Source: Nocardioides sp. zg-1308
Lineage (GTDB): Bacteria > Actinomycetota > Actinomycetes > Propionibacteriales > Nocardioidaceae
Direction of reading: 5' to 3'
Assembly (NCBI RefSeq): GCF_013155375.1
Contig: NZ_JABJQY010000002.1
Location: 2,046,001 to 2,110,000, forward strand
Length of the DNA: 64,000 bases
Shown here: piece after piece, positions 19,083-29,186 of the stretch
Numbering within the stretch: position 1 is the first letter of the stretch
Layout of the letters: each line of letters opens with the position of its first letter
Program-made: the position numbers and the translations under genes
Notes under the pieces: generated by a model
What the model was told of the DNA's origin: nothing
Database searches by the model: none
Seen by the model: the letters and a program-made list of their open reading frames with translations, nothing else

Positions 19083-20654
19083 TCAGTCGCCCCAGATCCC
19101 CCGGAACGGCGTCGTGCAGTCGACGTCGATGTCCACGGGCGCGACCGTGTTGAGGTGGTAGACCCGGTAGCGCTCGCAGGCGGTCCCCACGAACTCGTAC
19201 TTGCGGATCACGTTGCGCTCGATGGGTCGCGTGCCGAGCTCGGTCCAGGTGGTCAGGAAGACCGCCTCGACGAACCAGGTCGGCGGGTTGGTCCCGGTCA
19301 GCACCGACTCGAGGTCCTCCAGGCCCGGGTCGAGCGTGCGCATCGGCAGGGACCACAGGTGGGGGTAGGGGGAGGCGGCGCGGCTCGACCACTGGATGTC
19401 GGCGCGGCCGCCGTAGACCAGCACCCGGTCGCCCGGTCGTCCCGCGGCGGCGATCGCCTCGCCGGTCCGCACCTCGACCGGCACCCGGCCGGCCGTCCAC
19501 GTCACGGTCCACCACGCCATCGCGACGACGCTCGAGGCGACCAGCAGGCCCACCGTCGCCAGCGAGACCCGGTCCGAGACCCGGTGTGGGTCCCGGTGCG
19601 GCACCACGCCCAGGTGGCCGTGGGCGAGGAGCAGGGCCAGCGCGAGCGCCAGCGACGGGATCGGCACGAACAGGTACGGCGTCCAGTAGCTGCCGCTCAG
19701 CGCGACGGCGACCACGTCGACGAGCAGCATCGCCGCGACGCCGACGGCGGGCACCGCGTCGTGGCGCACGAGGGCCGGCAGCCGGAGCACGAACCACGCG
19801 AGCACCAGCACCATCCCCGTGCCGAGGAAGATCAGCAGGAGGACCGAGATCCGGTTGTTCTCCCCGACCGTGCTCTGCGCCGCGAGGACGCGGCTGGCGT
19901 CGGAGCGGAACGAGACTGCGGCATACCAGAGCGCCGGCAGCCGGACGCCCGCCGCCAGCGCCCAGGCGACCACCGCGAGGACCGGCACCGCCCCGCCGGC
20001 CACGGCCGCGGCGGCGCACCGCACGCCGACCCGCCACGGGAGCTGACGCGCCACCACGGACCCGACGAGCACGACGCCGCCGAGCACCAGCCCGCCGACG
20101 ATGCTCTGCTTCATGCCGAGCGCGAGGACGCCGAGCAGCCCCGCCAGGAAGGCGTCGGCGGCCGAGGCCCGGCGCGCGGCGCGCAGCGAGAGCCAGCAGG
20201 AGGCCATGACGAGCGAAATGCCGAAGAGCTCGCCCTTGGCCCCCACCGGGTCGATCTGGGCGTTGGCGACCAGGGCAGCGGTGCCGACCGCCACCCATCC
20301 CGCGAGGCGCCGCACCGCGGCCGGGTCGACGACGCCGGCGCGGCGCGCGACCTCCCGCGCCGCTGCCGCCGCGGCCACCACCACCAGCGCGCAGCCGAGC
20401 GCTCCGACCAGCCGGTGGGCGTACGGGCCCCCGATCGCATCGGCGGCGCGCACCAGCCAGATGATCGGCGGCGGCCGGTCCACCCAGTAGTGGCCGTAGG
20501 GGGAGTCGGGCTCGGGCCGCCACGAGCGTGCCACCAGCAGGAACCCGGCCTCGTCGGGGCGCAGGGGCCACAGCAGGGAGGGGAAGCGCGCCACGAACGC
20601 GGCCGCAGCGGCCAGCCAGACCACGCGCCCCCACCTCGCCGGGCTCCCCCCCAT
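19083..20654 (-). CDS. Polytopic GT-C-type glycosyltransferase (family 39-like)
   Basis: A 523-residue integral membrane protein with roughly 11 hydrophobic helices. The first extracytoplasmic loop carries L-R-P-D-E-A-G-F, the acidic motif expected of GT-C enzymes that use polyprenyl-phosphate sugars (PMT/ArnT-like). A C-terminal soluble domain of about 130 residues contains a W-S-L-P-M-R region and a late cysteine pair. The acceptor is unknown. I chose ATG 20654 because it directly precedes the first helix; an upstream start at 20684 is possible. Confidence 0.8.
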   Translation of the reverse strand: MGGSPARWGRVVWLAAAAAFVARFPSLLWPLRPDEAGFLLVARSWRPEPDSPYGHYWVDRPPPIIWLVRAADAIGGPYAHRLVGALGCALVVVAAAAAAREVARRAGVVDPAAVRRLAGWVAVGTAALVANAQIDPVGAKGELFGISLVMASCWLSLRAARRASAADAFLAGLLGVLALGMKQSIVGGLVLGGVVLVGSVVARQLPWRVGVRCAAAAVAGGAVPVLAVVAWALAAGVRLPALWYAAVSFRSDASRVLAAQSTVGENNRISVLLLIFLGTGMVLVLAWFVLRLPALVRHDAVPAVGVAAMLLVDVVAVALSGSYWTPYLFVPIPSLALALALLLAHGHLGVVPHRDPHRVSDRVSLATVGLLVASSVVAMAWWTVTWTAGRVPVEVRTGEAIAAAGRPGDRVLVYGGRADIQWSSRAASPYPHLWSLPMRTLDPGLEDLESVLTGTNPPTWFVEAVFLTTWTELGTRPIERNVIRKYEFVGTACERYRVYHLNTVAPVDIDVDCTTPFRGIWGD

Positions 20655-20692
20655 GGCGACATGGTGGCAGAGCACCCCCGACACGCCCGTAG

Positions 20693-22204
<1,512 letters not shown>

Positions 22205-22216
22205 GACCTCGCACGT

Positions 22217-22253
22217 CGCGCGGAAAAACGGTTCTTCGGTATCTATCCGCGCG
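22217..22253 (+). terminator. Inverted repeat after guaB
   Basis: 8-bp arms CGCGCGGA (22217-22224) and TCCGCGCG (22246-22253) around an A/T-rich 21-base loop. It lies 12 bases after the guaB stop and just upstream of the next promoter. Termination or operator function is possible. Confidence 0.5.
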
Positions 22254-22266
22254 CCCGGCGGGCCCC

Positions 22267-22367
22267 TAGCGTCAGGACCTCAGGGACTCGGGGCCCTGTT
22301 CGACCTGTTCTTCTCATCGTGAGCTCGGCCCTGCGTCCGAATCTCCATCTCGGGAGGAACATTCTTC
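22267..22367 (+). promoter_or_regulatory. Promoter and leader of the secreted protease gene
   Basis: TAGCGT (22267-22272) is a good -10 box. The ~90-base leader contains a small hairpin CAGGG / CCCTG (22281-22298) and ends with GGGAGGA ahead of ATG 22368. Unlike many genes here, this one has a conventional leader. Confidence 0.5.
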
Positions 22368-24362
22368 ATGCGCAGAACCGTGTCTGTCGCGGTCGGCCTC
22401 GGAGCCGCCGCGTGCCTCGTCACCCCAGCAGCCCTGTCCGGGGCCGCCCCCGCACCGGGTGAGGAGCCCACCCCCGGCCAGCAGCAGGCCCTCGACCTGG
22501 GCATCCAGGTCGCGCCGAAGGAGTCCGGGGCGGCCGCGCTGACGGCCGACACCAACCCCAACCCCTACCTCGCCAACCTCCCGTCGCTGACGGACGCCAA
22601 CTACTTCGCCTGGAACAAGGACATGCACGCCGAGGCCGAGAAGCGCGCGGTGTCCCAGCGGCTGGCGGCCAACCGTCGCGAGGCGTTCGGCACGAGCAGG
22701 CGCGGCACGTCGGCCCGCGCCGTGCCGACCCCGTTCGTCCACGACGAGGAGGAGCCGGCCGGCACCTCCGGGTCCAACGACTCGCACGTCGACGCCGAGC
22801 CGATCCCCGGTTTCGGCACCGGCGCCACCCGGATCCCGGCCGTGCGCATCCTCGGCGGCCTCGCCGCCCCGCCCACGAGCGCCCCGCGCACCGTGACCAC
22901 CACCGAGGACCAGGGAGCCATCCCGCTCGCCACGCCCACCGGCATCGTCGGGTCCGGGTCGTCGGTGACCACCTCGGTGCTCGGCGACGGACCGCACGGC
23001 CCCGCCGGCACCGCGAGCAACGACTTCGACTTCTACTCCGTCGACGTCGTCGCGGGCCAGACCCTGACCGCCAACACCGAGGGCAGCGCGAGCACCACCG
23101 ACACCATCCTCGTCGTCTACGCCGCCGACGGTACGCCGCTCGTCGCCGACGACGACAGCGGCACCGGCACGTCCAGCTCGCTGTCCTACAAGCCCGCGAC
23201 GCCCGGCACCTACTACGTCATGGTCGGCGGCTACGCCTTCGACCCGCTGCCGGCGGACCCGTTCGACTCCGGGAGCGGCGCCGGCGGCGCCGACGTCGGC
23301 GACTACCGGGTGGCGATCGCCAGCCAGGAGCTCGACGCCGACTTCTACTCCGTCCGGCTGCGCCCGGGCGACACCGTCGGCTCGAGCGCCGAGGGTGCGG
23401 CCACCGGCCTCACCGTGCGTACGCCGTCCGGCGAGGAGCGCGTCGGCGGGGTCGGCACCGACGCCTCCTCGCTCTACCCGCCCACCTCGCCGCTGATCGG
23501 CGGCGGCAACACCGCCATCGCCTACGTCGCGGAGGAGGCCGGCTGGTACTCCGTCGAGGTCAGCGGGGGCAGCGGCTCCTACGACGTGACCGTCGAGGGC
23601 TACCGCCCCGGCACGCAGGGCGACCGCGGTCGCCGCCAGACCGTCCTGCTCGACTTCGCCCCCGGCCGCGTCAACACCGCGACCTGGGGCGGCCCGGGCA
23701 CCCGCCGGGTCTCGCCCTTCGCGGCGTTCGTCCCCCAGTGGGGCATCGCCCGCACCTCCGCGCGCGCCCTGGAGAACCGCATCCTCAACCAGGTGCGGGC
23801 CAACCTGCAGGCCGAGATCGCCGGCACCAACCCGACGGTCAACGTGGACGTGCTCAACGCCCGGCTCTACCCCGAGCTGATCGGTCAGGAGAACGTCTCG
23901 CGCATCTACATCGCCGGGACCATCGCCGAGACCGGCATCAACACGATCGGGATCGCGCAGTACATCGACCCGGGCAACTTCGGCCAGGAGGACGAGGCCA
24001 TCGTCCTGCTCGACGTGCTCAGCGCCCCCGCCGGCCCGGCGTCGTCGCTGAACACCTACCTGAATGCCACCAGCGACCGGCTCGCGTTCGTCTCGCAGGC
24101 GGTGGCCAACGTGACGGCCCACGAGGTCGGCCACACGATCGGCAACTACCACACCGACAACGCCGACGAGGTCCACAACATGATGGACTCCGGCGGCGCG
24201 AACTTCGGCGTCAACCTCTACGGGGTCGGCCCGGACAACGTCGGTGGCACGGCGGACGACGAGAACATCGAGTTCCGCACCGACACCTACTCGCCGGTCG
24301 AGGGCTTCACTGGTCTCGAGGACACCGAGAACGTCACGTCGTGGGCCTACGCCGGCCGCTGA
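22368..24362 (+). CDS. Secreted zinc metalloprotease (metzincin type) with PPC domain
   Basis: A 664-residue exported protein: signal peptide (residues 1-27, A-L-S-G-A-A), a pro-like region, a bacterial pre-peptidase C-terminal (PPC) beta domain at about 205-290 (D-F-D-F-Y-S-V-D-V-V-A-G-Q-T-L), and a catalytic domain at about 440-640. The zinc site H-E-V-G-H-T-I-G-N-Y-H (His585, Glu586, His589, His595) is the full metzincin H-E-x-x-H-x-x-G-x-x-H. It is followed closely by N-M-M-D-S-G-G, a possible Met-turn that is unusually near. The target substrate is unknown; extracellular proteolysis is the likely role. Confidence 0.85.
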   Translation: MRRTVSVAVGLGAAACLVTPAALSGAAPAPGEEPTPGQQQALDLGIQVAPKESGAAALTADTNPNPYLANLPSLTDANYFAWNKDMHAEAEKRAVSQRLAANRREAFGTSRRGTSARAVPTPFVHDEEEPAGTSGSNDSHVDAEPIPGFGTGATRIPAVRILGGLAAPPTSAPRTVTTTEDQGAIPLATPTGIVGSGSSVTTSVLGDGPHGPAGTASNDFDFYSVDVVAGQTLTANTEGSASTTDTILVVYAADGTPLVADDDSGTGTSSSLSYKPATPGTYYVMVGGYAFDPLPADPFDSGSGAGGADVGDYRVAIASQELDADFYSVRLRPGDTVGSSAEGAATGLTVRTPSGEERVGGVGTDASSLYPPTSPLIGGGNTAIAYVAEEAGWYSVEVSGGSGSYDVTVEGYRPGTQGDRGRRQTVLLDFAPGRVNTATWGGPGTRRVSPFAAFVPQWGIARTSARALENRILNQVRANLQAEIAGTNPTVNVDVLNARLYPELIGQENVSRIYIAGTIAETGINTIGIAQYIDPGNFGQEDEAIVLLDVLSAPAGPASSLNTYLNATSDRLAFVSQAVANVTAHEVGHTIGNYHTDNADEVHNMMDSGGANFGVNLYGVGPDNVGGTADDENIEFRTDTYSPVEGFTGLEDTENVTSWAYAGR

Positions 24363-24449
24363 CCTGACCCGGCACCACCCGTACGAGCCGCGCGGCGCGG
24401 TCACCTTCACCGAGGTGCCCGCGCCGTCGTGCGCGCGGGGTGCTGGGGA

Positions 24450-26210
24450 TCAGGGGGTGAAGCCGGCCCGCGTCGGCGCCGTACGCCGGACCACGGCGGA
24501 CGCCGGGCGGGTGAGCAGCCGGGCCCGCGCCACCCGGTCGCGGCCGGTCGCGACGACGAACACGCCGGAGTTGCTGCGGGTGACCAGGCCGGGGGACCGC
24601 GTCGGGTCGCCGGAGGAGGGCACCCGGCCCACCACGCGCGAGCCCTCACCGGGCACCGCGGCCCGGACGAGCAGGTCGCCCCGCGCGTCCACCGCCGCGA
24701 CGTGGAGGCGGCCCGCGACCTCGCCGACGGCGGGCGAGGCGTAGGGGGACCAGTCGCCGGTGATGGTCTCCGCCGGGCCCCAGCGCCGCCCGCTGAGGGC
24801 GCGCACGCGCAGCGTCCCATCGCTCGTCACCTGGTGGAGGTAGGTGGTGCCGTCCGCGGCGCCGGTCAGCGCCGGCGTCGAGGTGGTCGAGGCGGCGGCG
24901 CCGCGCAGGCGGGTCAGCCGACCGTGCTCGAGGGACTGGACGTACGTGGCGCCGCGCCCGGTGACCGCGACCAGCCACGTACGCCCGGCGTCGTCGGCGC
25001 CGAGCACCGGCGCGACGTGCGTCGCCCAGGACCCGCTCCGACCGACGCGGTCGGGCCGGCTCCAGCGGCGCTGCTCGGTGAGGCGCCGGGTCGTCAGGGT
25101 GCCGGCGGGCGAGGTGGCGGCCAGCACCGGTCGGCCGGTGCGGGAGATCGCGAGGGCGGGGCTGGACGTCGGGGCCGCGGTGGCCACCGTGCGGAGCGCG
25201 AAGCGCGGTCCGCGCAGCGTCCCGGCCAGCACCCGGCCGTCGCGCGCGGTGGCGGCCAGCCACGGGCGGTCCGCGCGGTCGAGGACGAGGGCGGGGGCGG
25301 CGACCGGCGAGAACCCGTGCCGGGCGCCCACGACCCGGACGGGCCGGCCGGGGCGGGCGACGCGGAGGGTGCCGCCGCTGTCGACGCGCGCCGTCCAGGA
25401 CTCGCCGAGCCCGTCGGGCACCGAGACGACGGGACGGTCCGAGCCGACGAGCGGCGACGGCGCGACGTCGGCGAGGTGGAGGTAGCGGAAGTCGCCGACG
25501 GGGACGGTGCGGGTGCCGTAGCCACCCGGGAGGGCGTGGTTGTACTCCTCGACCGTCACGGTGCCGGGCCCGATCGCGCTGACCCAGGCGACGTGCCCGA
25601 CGCGGCCGGCGTCGGTCTGGGCGACCGCGCCGATGGCGGGCACGGAGTCGACGCGGTGGCCGAGGCGCCGCGCGACGTCGTCCCAGTTCTCGGCGTTGCC
25701 CCAGTGCTCACCACCGAAGTGGTTGCCGAACCCGGCCATGCCGTTGGTCTCGTCGAGGCGCCAGGCCACGAAGCTCGTGCAGTTGCGCAGGACGAAGCCC
25801 CAGGGGTCGCCGATCGAGCCGTCGATCGACCACACCCACCGGGTGCAGGTCGGCTTCGGCCCGCGCGGGTCGTAGAGGTGCCCGGACACCGGGTCGAGGA
25901 CCGGCGGCGGAGGTGGCGGGGGAGGAGGCGTCGGGGTCGCGGCGGGTGACGGCCTGGGCTGGCCGGGCTGGCCGGGCTGGCCGGGCTGGCCGGGCGTCGG
26001 CGACGGGGTGGGGGTCGGGGTGGGCGCCGGGTCCTCGATGGGCTCCTGCGGCGCGATCGGGCACTGACCCTGCCAGGCCCACGGGTAGTCGTCGGCCGCC
26101 TCGGCGCTCGGGGCGACGCCCAGCAGCCCGCCCACCGCGCACGCTGTTGCGAGTGCGCGTGCCACTGTTCGCCGCGGCCCGCGAACGGGTCGCTCCCCCT
26201 TGTTCCCCAC
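24450..26210 (-). CDS. Secreted CHAP-domain protein with repeat-rich C-terminus
   Basis: A 586-residue exported protein. The signal peptide ends near A-P-S-A-E-A. It is followed by a Pro/Thr and G-Q-P repeat linker and a P9 run, then a CHAP amidase/peptidase domain with Cys144 in R-N-C-T-S-F-V-A-W and His206 in G-R-V-G-H-V-A-W. The last 300 residues repeat a beta-blade pattern (L-V-L-D-R-A-D-R-P-W-L-A) that looks like a propeller for surface or glycan binding. I chose GTG 26210 because TAGCGT (26223-26218 on this strand) lies 7 bases upstream; a longer start at 26267 is possible. It probably cleaves peptidoglycan. Confidence 0.8.
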   Translation of the reverse strand: MGNKGERPVRGPRRTVARALATACAVGGLLGVAPSAEAADDYPWAWQGQCPIAPQEPIEDPAPTPTPTPSPTPGQPGQPGQPGQPRPSPAATPTPPPPPPPPPVLDPVSGHLYDPRGPKPTCTRWVWSIDGSIGDPWGFVLRNCTSFVAWRLDETNGMAGFGNHFGGEHWGNAENWDDVARRLGHRVDSVPAIGAVAQTDAGRVGHVAWVSAIGPGTVTVEEYNHALPGGYGTRTVPVGDFRYLHLADVAPSPLVGSDRPVVSVPDGLGESWTARVDSGGTLRVARPGRPVRVVGARHGFSPVAAPALVLDRADRPWLAATARDGRVLAGTLRGPRFALRTVATAAPTSSPALAISRTGRPVLAATSPAGTLTTRRLTEQRRWSRPDRVGRSGSWATHVAPVLGADDAGRTWLVAVTGRGATYVQSLEHGRLTRLRGAAASTTSTPALTGAADGTTYLHQVTSDGTLRVRALSGRRWGPAETITGDWSPYASPAVGEVAGRLHVAAVDARGDLLVRAAVPGEGSRVVGRVPSSGDPTRSPGLVTRSNSGVFVVATGRDRVARARLLTRPASAVVRRTAPTRAGFTP

Positions 26211-26317
26211 GTCGTCGACGCTAGGGACGCGCGCCGGACACCGTCGGCGTTTGGCCGAGTTGTGCACGAGCCGTTGACGTGGCGGGCATGCCGCCGGGCC
26301 GCCGATAGGCTGCTGCC

Positions 26318-27427
26318 GTGACCGAGATCGAGATCGGCCGTGCCAAGCGCGGTCGCCGTGCCTACTCCTTCGACGACATCGCCATCGTGCCCTCGCGGCG
26401 CACGCGCGACCCCGAGGAGGTCAGCACGGCCTGGCAGATCGACGCCTACCGCTTCGACATCCCGGTCCTCGCCGCCCCGATGGACTCCGTGATGTCGCCG
26501 TCCACCGCCATCGCCCTCGGCCAGATGGGCGGGCTCGGCGTGCTCGACCTCGAGGGCCTGTGGACCCGCTACGACGACCCGACCGGCCTGCTCGAGGAGG
26601 TCGCCGGGCTCCAGGGCCCCGAGGCGACGCGGCGGATGCAGGAGATCTACACCGAGCCGATCAAGCCCGAGCTGATCACCGCCCGGCTGCGCGAGGTCCG
26701 CGCGGCCGGCGTCACCGTGGCGGGGTCCCTGTCGCCGCAGCGCACCAAGCAGCACGTCAAGGCGGTCGTCGACGCCGGTGTCGACATGTTCGTCATCCGC
26801 GGCACCACGGTGAGCGCCGAGCACGTCAGCAGCCGCGCGGAGCCGCTGAACCTCAAGGAGTTCATCTACGAGCTCGACGTCCCGGTGATCGTCGGCGGCT
26901 GCGCGACCTACCAGGCCGCCCTCCACCTGATGCGCACCGGCGCTGCGGGGGTCCTCGTCGGCTTCGGCGGCGGTGCCGCCCACACCACCCGCACCGTGCT
27001 GGGCGTCGCGGTGCCGATGGCCAGCGCGCTGGCCGACGTGGCCGCCGCCCGCCGCGACTACCTCGACGAGTCGGGCGGCCGCTACGTCCACGTCATCGCC
27101 GACGGCTCGATCGGCAGCTCCGGCGACATCGCCAAGGCGGTCGCCTGCGGTGCCGACGCGGTGATGATCGGCTCGCCGCTCGCCCGGGCGACCGAGGCAC
27201 CCGGCCGGGGCTTCCACTGGGGCAGCGAGGCCACCCACGCCGACCTGCCCCGCGGCCAGCGGGTCGAGTTCGCCCCCGTCGGGACGCTGGAGGAGATCAT
27301 GTTCGGCCCCTCCCGCACCGCCGACGGGACGATGAACCTCATCGGCGCGCTACGCCGCGCCATGGCCACCACCGGCTACACCGAGCTCAAGGAGTTCCAG
27401 CGGATCGAGGTCGTCGTCCACCGCTGA
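26318..27427 (+). CDS. guaB3: GuaB3-family IMP dehydrogenase-related protein
   Basis: A 369-residue IMPDH/GMP-reductase barrel without CBS domains. Y-S-F-D-D-I-A-I-V-P and A-A-P-M-D-S-V-M match the family. The loop that holds the catalytic cysteine in GuaB (S-I-C-T-T-R) reads A-A-H-T-T-R here, so the nucleophile is absent at that position. GuaB3 proteins have recently been described as GMP reductases in cyanobacteria; whether this one is active is open. GTG lies 6 bases after TAGGCT (26306-26311). It is part of the gua neighbourhood, as in mycobacteria. Confidence 0.9.
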   Translation: MTEIEIGRAKRGRRAYSFDDIAIVPSRRTRDPEEVSTAWQIDAYRFDIPVLAAPMDSVMSPSTAIALGQMGGLGVLDLEGLWTRYDDPTGLLEEVAGLQGPEATRRMQEIYTEPIKPELITARLREVRAAGVTVAGSLSPQRTKQHVKAVVDAGVDMFVIRGTTVSAEHVSSRAEPLNLKEFIYELDVPVIVGGCATYQAALHLMRTGAAGVLVGFGGGAAHTTRTVLGVAVPMASALADVAAARRDYLDESGGRYVHVIADGSIGSSGDIAKAVACGADAVMIGSPLARATEAPGRGFHWGSEATHADLPRGQRVEFAPVGTLEEIMFGPSRTADGTMNLIGALRRAMATTGYTELKEFQRIEVVVHR

Positions 27428-27459
27428 GCCGGTCAGGCGGTGCCTGAGAGACTGGGGCC

Positions 27460-29172
27460 ATGACCCTCGCGAAGGCCCTCGACGCCGACCAGCGGGCCGA
27501 CGCCCTCGAGCAGCTCGGGTCGGGCGAGCTCGACGTGCTGGTCGTGGGCGGCGGGATCGTCGGGGTCGGGGCCGCGCTCGACGCGGTGACCCGCGGGCTC
27601 AAGGTCGGCCTCGTCGAGCAGCGCGACCTCGCCTCCGGCACGTCGTCGCGCTCGTCCAAGCTGGTCCACGGCGGCCTGCGCTACCTCGAGATGCTCGACT
27701 TCGCGCTGGTCAAGGAGGCCCTGGAGGAGCGCGGCCTGCTGCTCACCCGGCTCGCGCCCCACCTGGTGCGCCCCGTGCCGTTCCTCTACCCGCTCGAGCA
27801 CGCCTGGGAGCGGCCCTACGTCGGCGCCGGCGTCGCGCTCTACGACGGCATGGCGATGGCCGGCAGGTACGACATGGGCGTGCCCAAGCACAAGCACGTG
27901 TTCCGCAAGCAGCTCGCGCGGATGGCCCCCGACATCAGGACCGACAACCTCCACGGCGCGATCCGCTACTACGACTGCCAGGTCGACGACGCCCGGCTGG
28001 TCATGACGATCGCCCGCACCGCGGCCAACAACGGCGCCCACGTGGCCACCCGCACCCAGGTCACCGGCTTCCTCCGCGAGGGCGAGGCGGTGGTCGGGGT
28101 CACCGCCCGCGACCTGGAGGGCCAGCGCGACCTCGAGATCCGGGCCCGGGTCGTCATCAACGCCGCGGGGGTGTGGACCGACGAGGTGCAGGACCTCGTC
28201 GGCGGCCGCGCACAGCTCGACGTCGACGCCAGCAAGGGCATCCACGTCGTCGTCCCCAAGGACCGGATCCGCTCGGAGTGCGGCTTCATCACCAAGACCG
28301 CCAAGTCGGTCCTGTTCGTGATCCCGTGGGACCAGTTCTGGATCATCGGCACCACCGACACCGCCTGGGACCTCGACCTCGCGCACCCCGCGGCCAGCAA
28401 GGCCGACATCGACTACGTCCTGGAGCAGGTCAACCGGCTGCTCAAGGACCCCCTCGACCAGCGCGACGTGGTCGGCGTCTACGCCGGGCTGCGCCCGTTG
28501 CTCAAGCCGATGCGCAAGGAGGGCGACATGGGGGAGACCACCAAGCTCTCCCGCGAGCACACCGTCGCCAACCCGGTGCCCGGGCTCGTGCTGGTCGCCG
28601 GCGGCAAGCTCACGACGTACCGCGTGATGGCCAAGGACGCCGTCGACCACGCCATCCGCGACTTCGACACCACGCCCGCCTCGATCACCGACCGGGTGCC
28701 GCTGATGGGAGCGTGGGGGCACGAGGCGCGCACCAACCAGCGGGTGGCGCTGAGCCGCTCCTCGGGCCTCGACATCGGGGTCGTCGACCACCTGCTCGGC
28801 CGCTACGGCGGCCTCGTCGACGAGCTGCTCGCGCTGATCCACCGGCGGCCCGAGCTGGCCGAGCCGCTGCCCGGCGCCGAGCACTACCTGCGCGCCGAGG
28901 TGCTCTACGCCGTCACCCACGAGGGGGCGCGCCACCTCGACGACGTGCTCGCGCGGCGCACGCGCGTGTCCATCGAGACCTTCGACCGGGGGATCGCCGC
29001 CGCTCGCCCGGCCGCCGAGCTGATGGCCGAGGCGCTGGGCTGGGACCGGACGCAGCTCGAGGACGAGGTCGACCACTACCTGCGCCGGGTCGAGGCGGAG
29101 CGGCAGAGCCAGCTCATGCCGACCGACCAGGAGGCCGACGAGGCGCGCGTCCGGGCTCCCGACATCGTCTGA
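27460..29172 (+). CDS. glpD: Glycerol-3-phosphate dehydrogenase (FAD)
   Basis: GlpD (570 aa) oxidises sn-glycerol-3-phosphate to dihydroxyacetone phosphate and passes electrons to quinone at the membrane. The FAD fingerprint is V-V-G-G-G-I-V-G-V-G at residues 28-37. S-G-T-S-S-R-S-S-K-L-V-H-G-G-L-R-Y-L-E is the family signature, and the C-terminal helical domain is complete. ATG lies 6 bases after GAGACT (27448-27453), a leaderless arrangement with a non-consensus first base. Confidence 0.95.
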   Translation: MTLAKALDADQRADALEQLGSGELDVLVVGGGIVGVGAALDAVTRGLKVGLVEQRDLASGTSSRSSKLVHGGLRYLEMLDFALVKEALEERGLLLTRLAPHLVRPVPFLYPLEHAWERPYVGAGVALYDGMAMAGRYDMGVPKHKHVFRKQLARMAPDIRTDNLHGAIRYYDCQVDDARLVMTIARTAANNGAHVATRTQVTGFLREGEAVVGVTARDLEGQRDLEIRARVVINAAGVWTDEVQDLVGGRAQLDVDASKGIHVVVPKDRIRSECGFITKTAKSVLFVIPWDQFWIIGTTDTAWDLDLAHPAASKADIDYVLEQVNRLLKDPLDQRDVVGVYAGLRPLLKPMRKEGDMGETTKLSREHTVANPVPGLVLVAGGKLTTYRVMAKDAVDHAIRDFDTTPASITDRVPLMGAWGHEARTNQRVALSRSSGLDIGVVDHLLGRYGGLVDELLALIHRRPELAEPLPGAEHYLRAEVLYAVTHEGARHLDDVLARRTRVSIETFDRGIAAARPAAELMAEALGWDRTQLEDEVDHYLRRVEAERQSQLMPTDQEADEARVRAPDIV

Positions 29173-29186
29173 CCTACGCTGCACGG

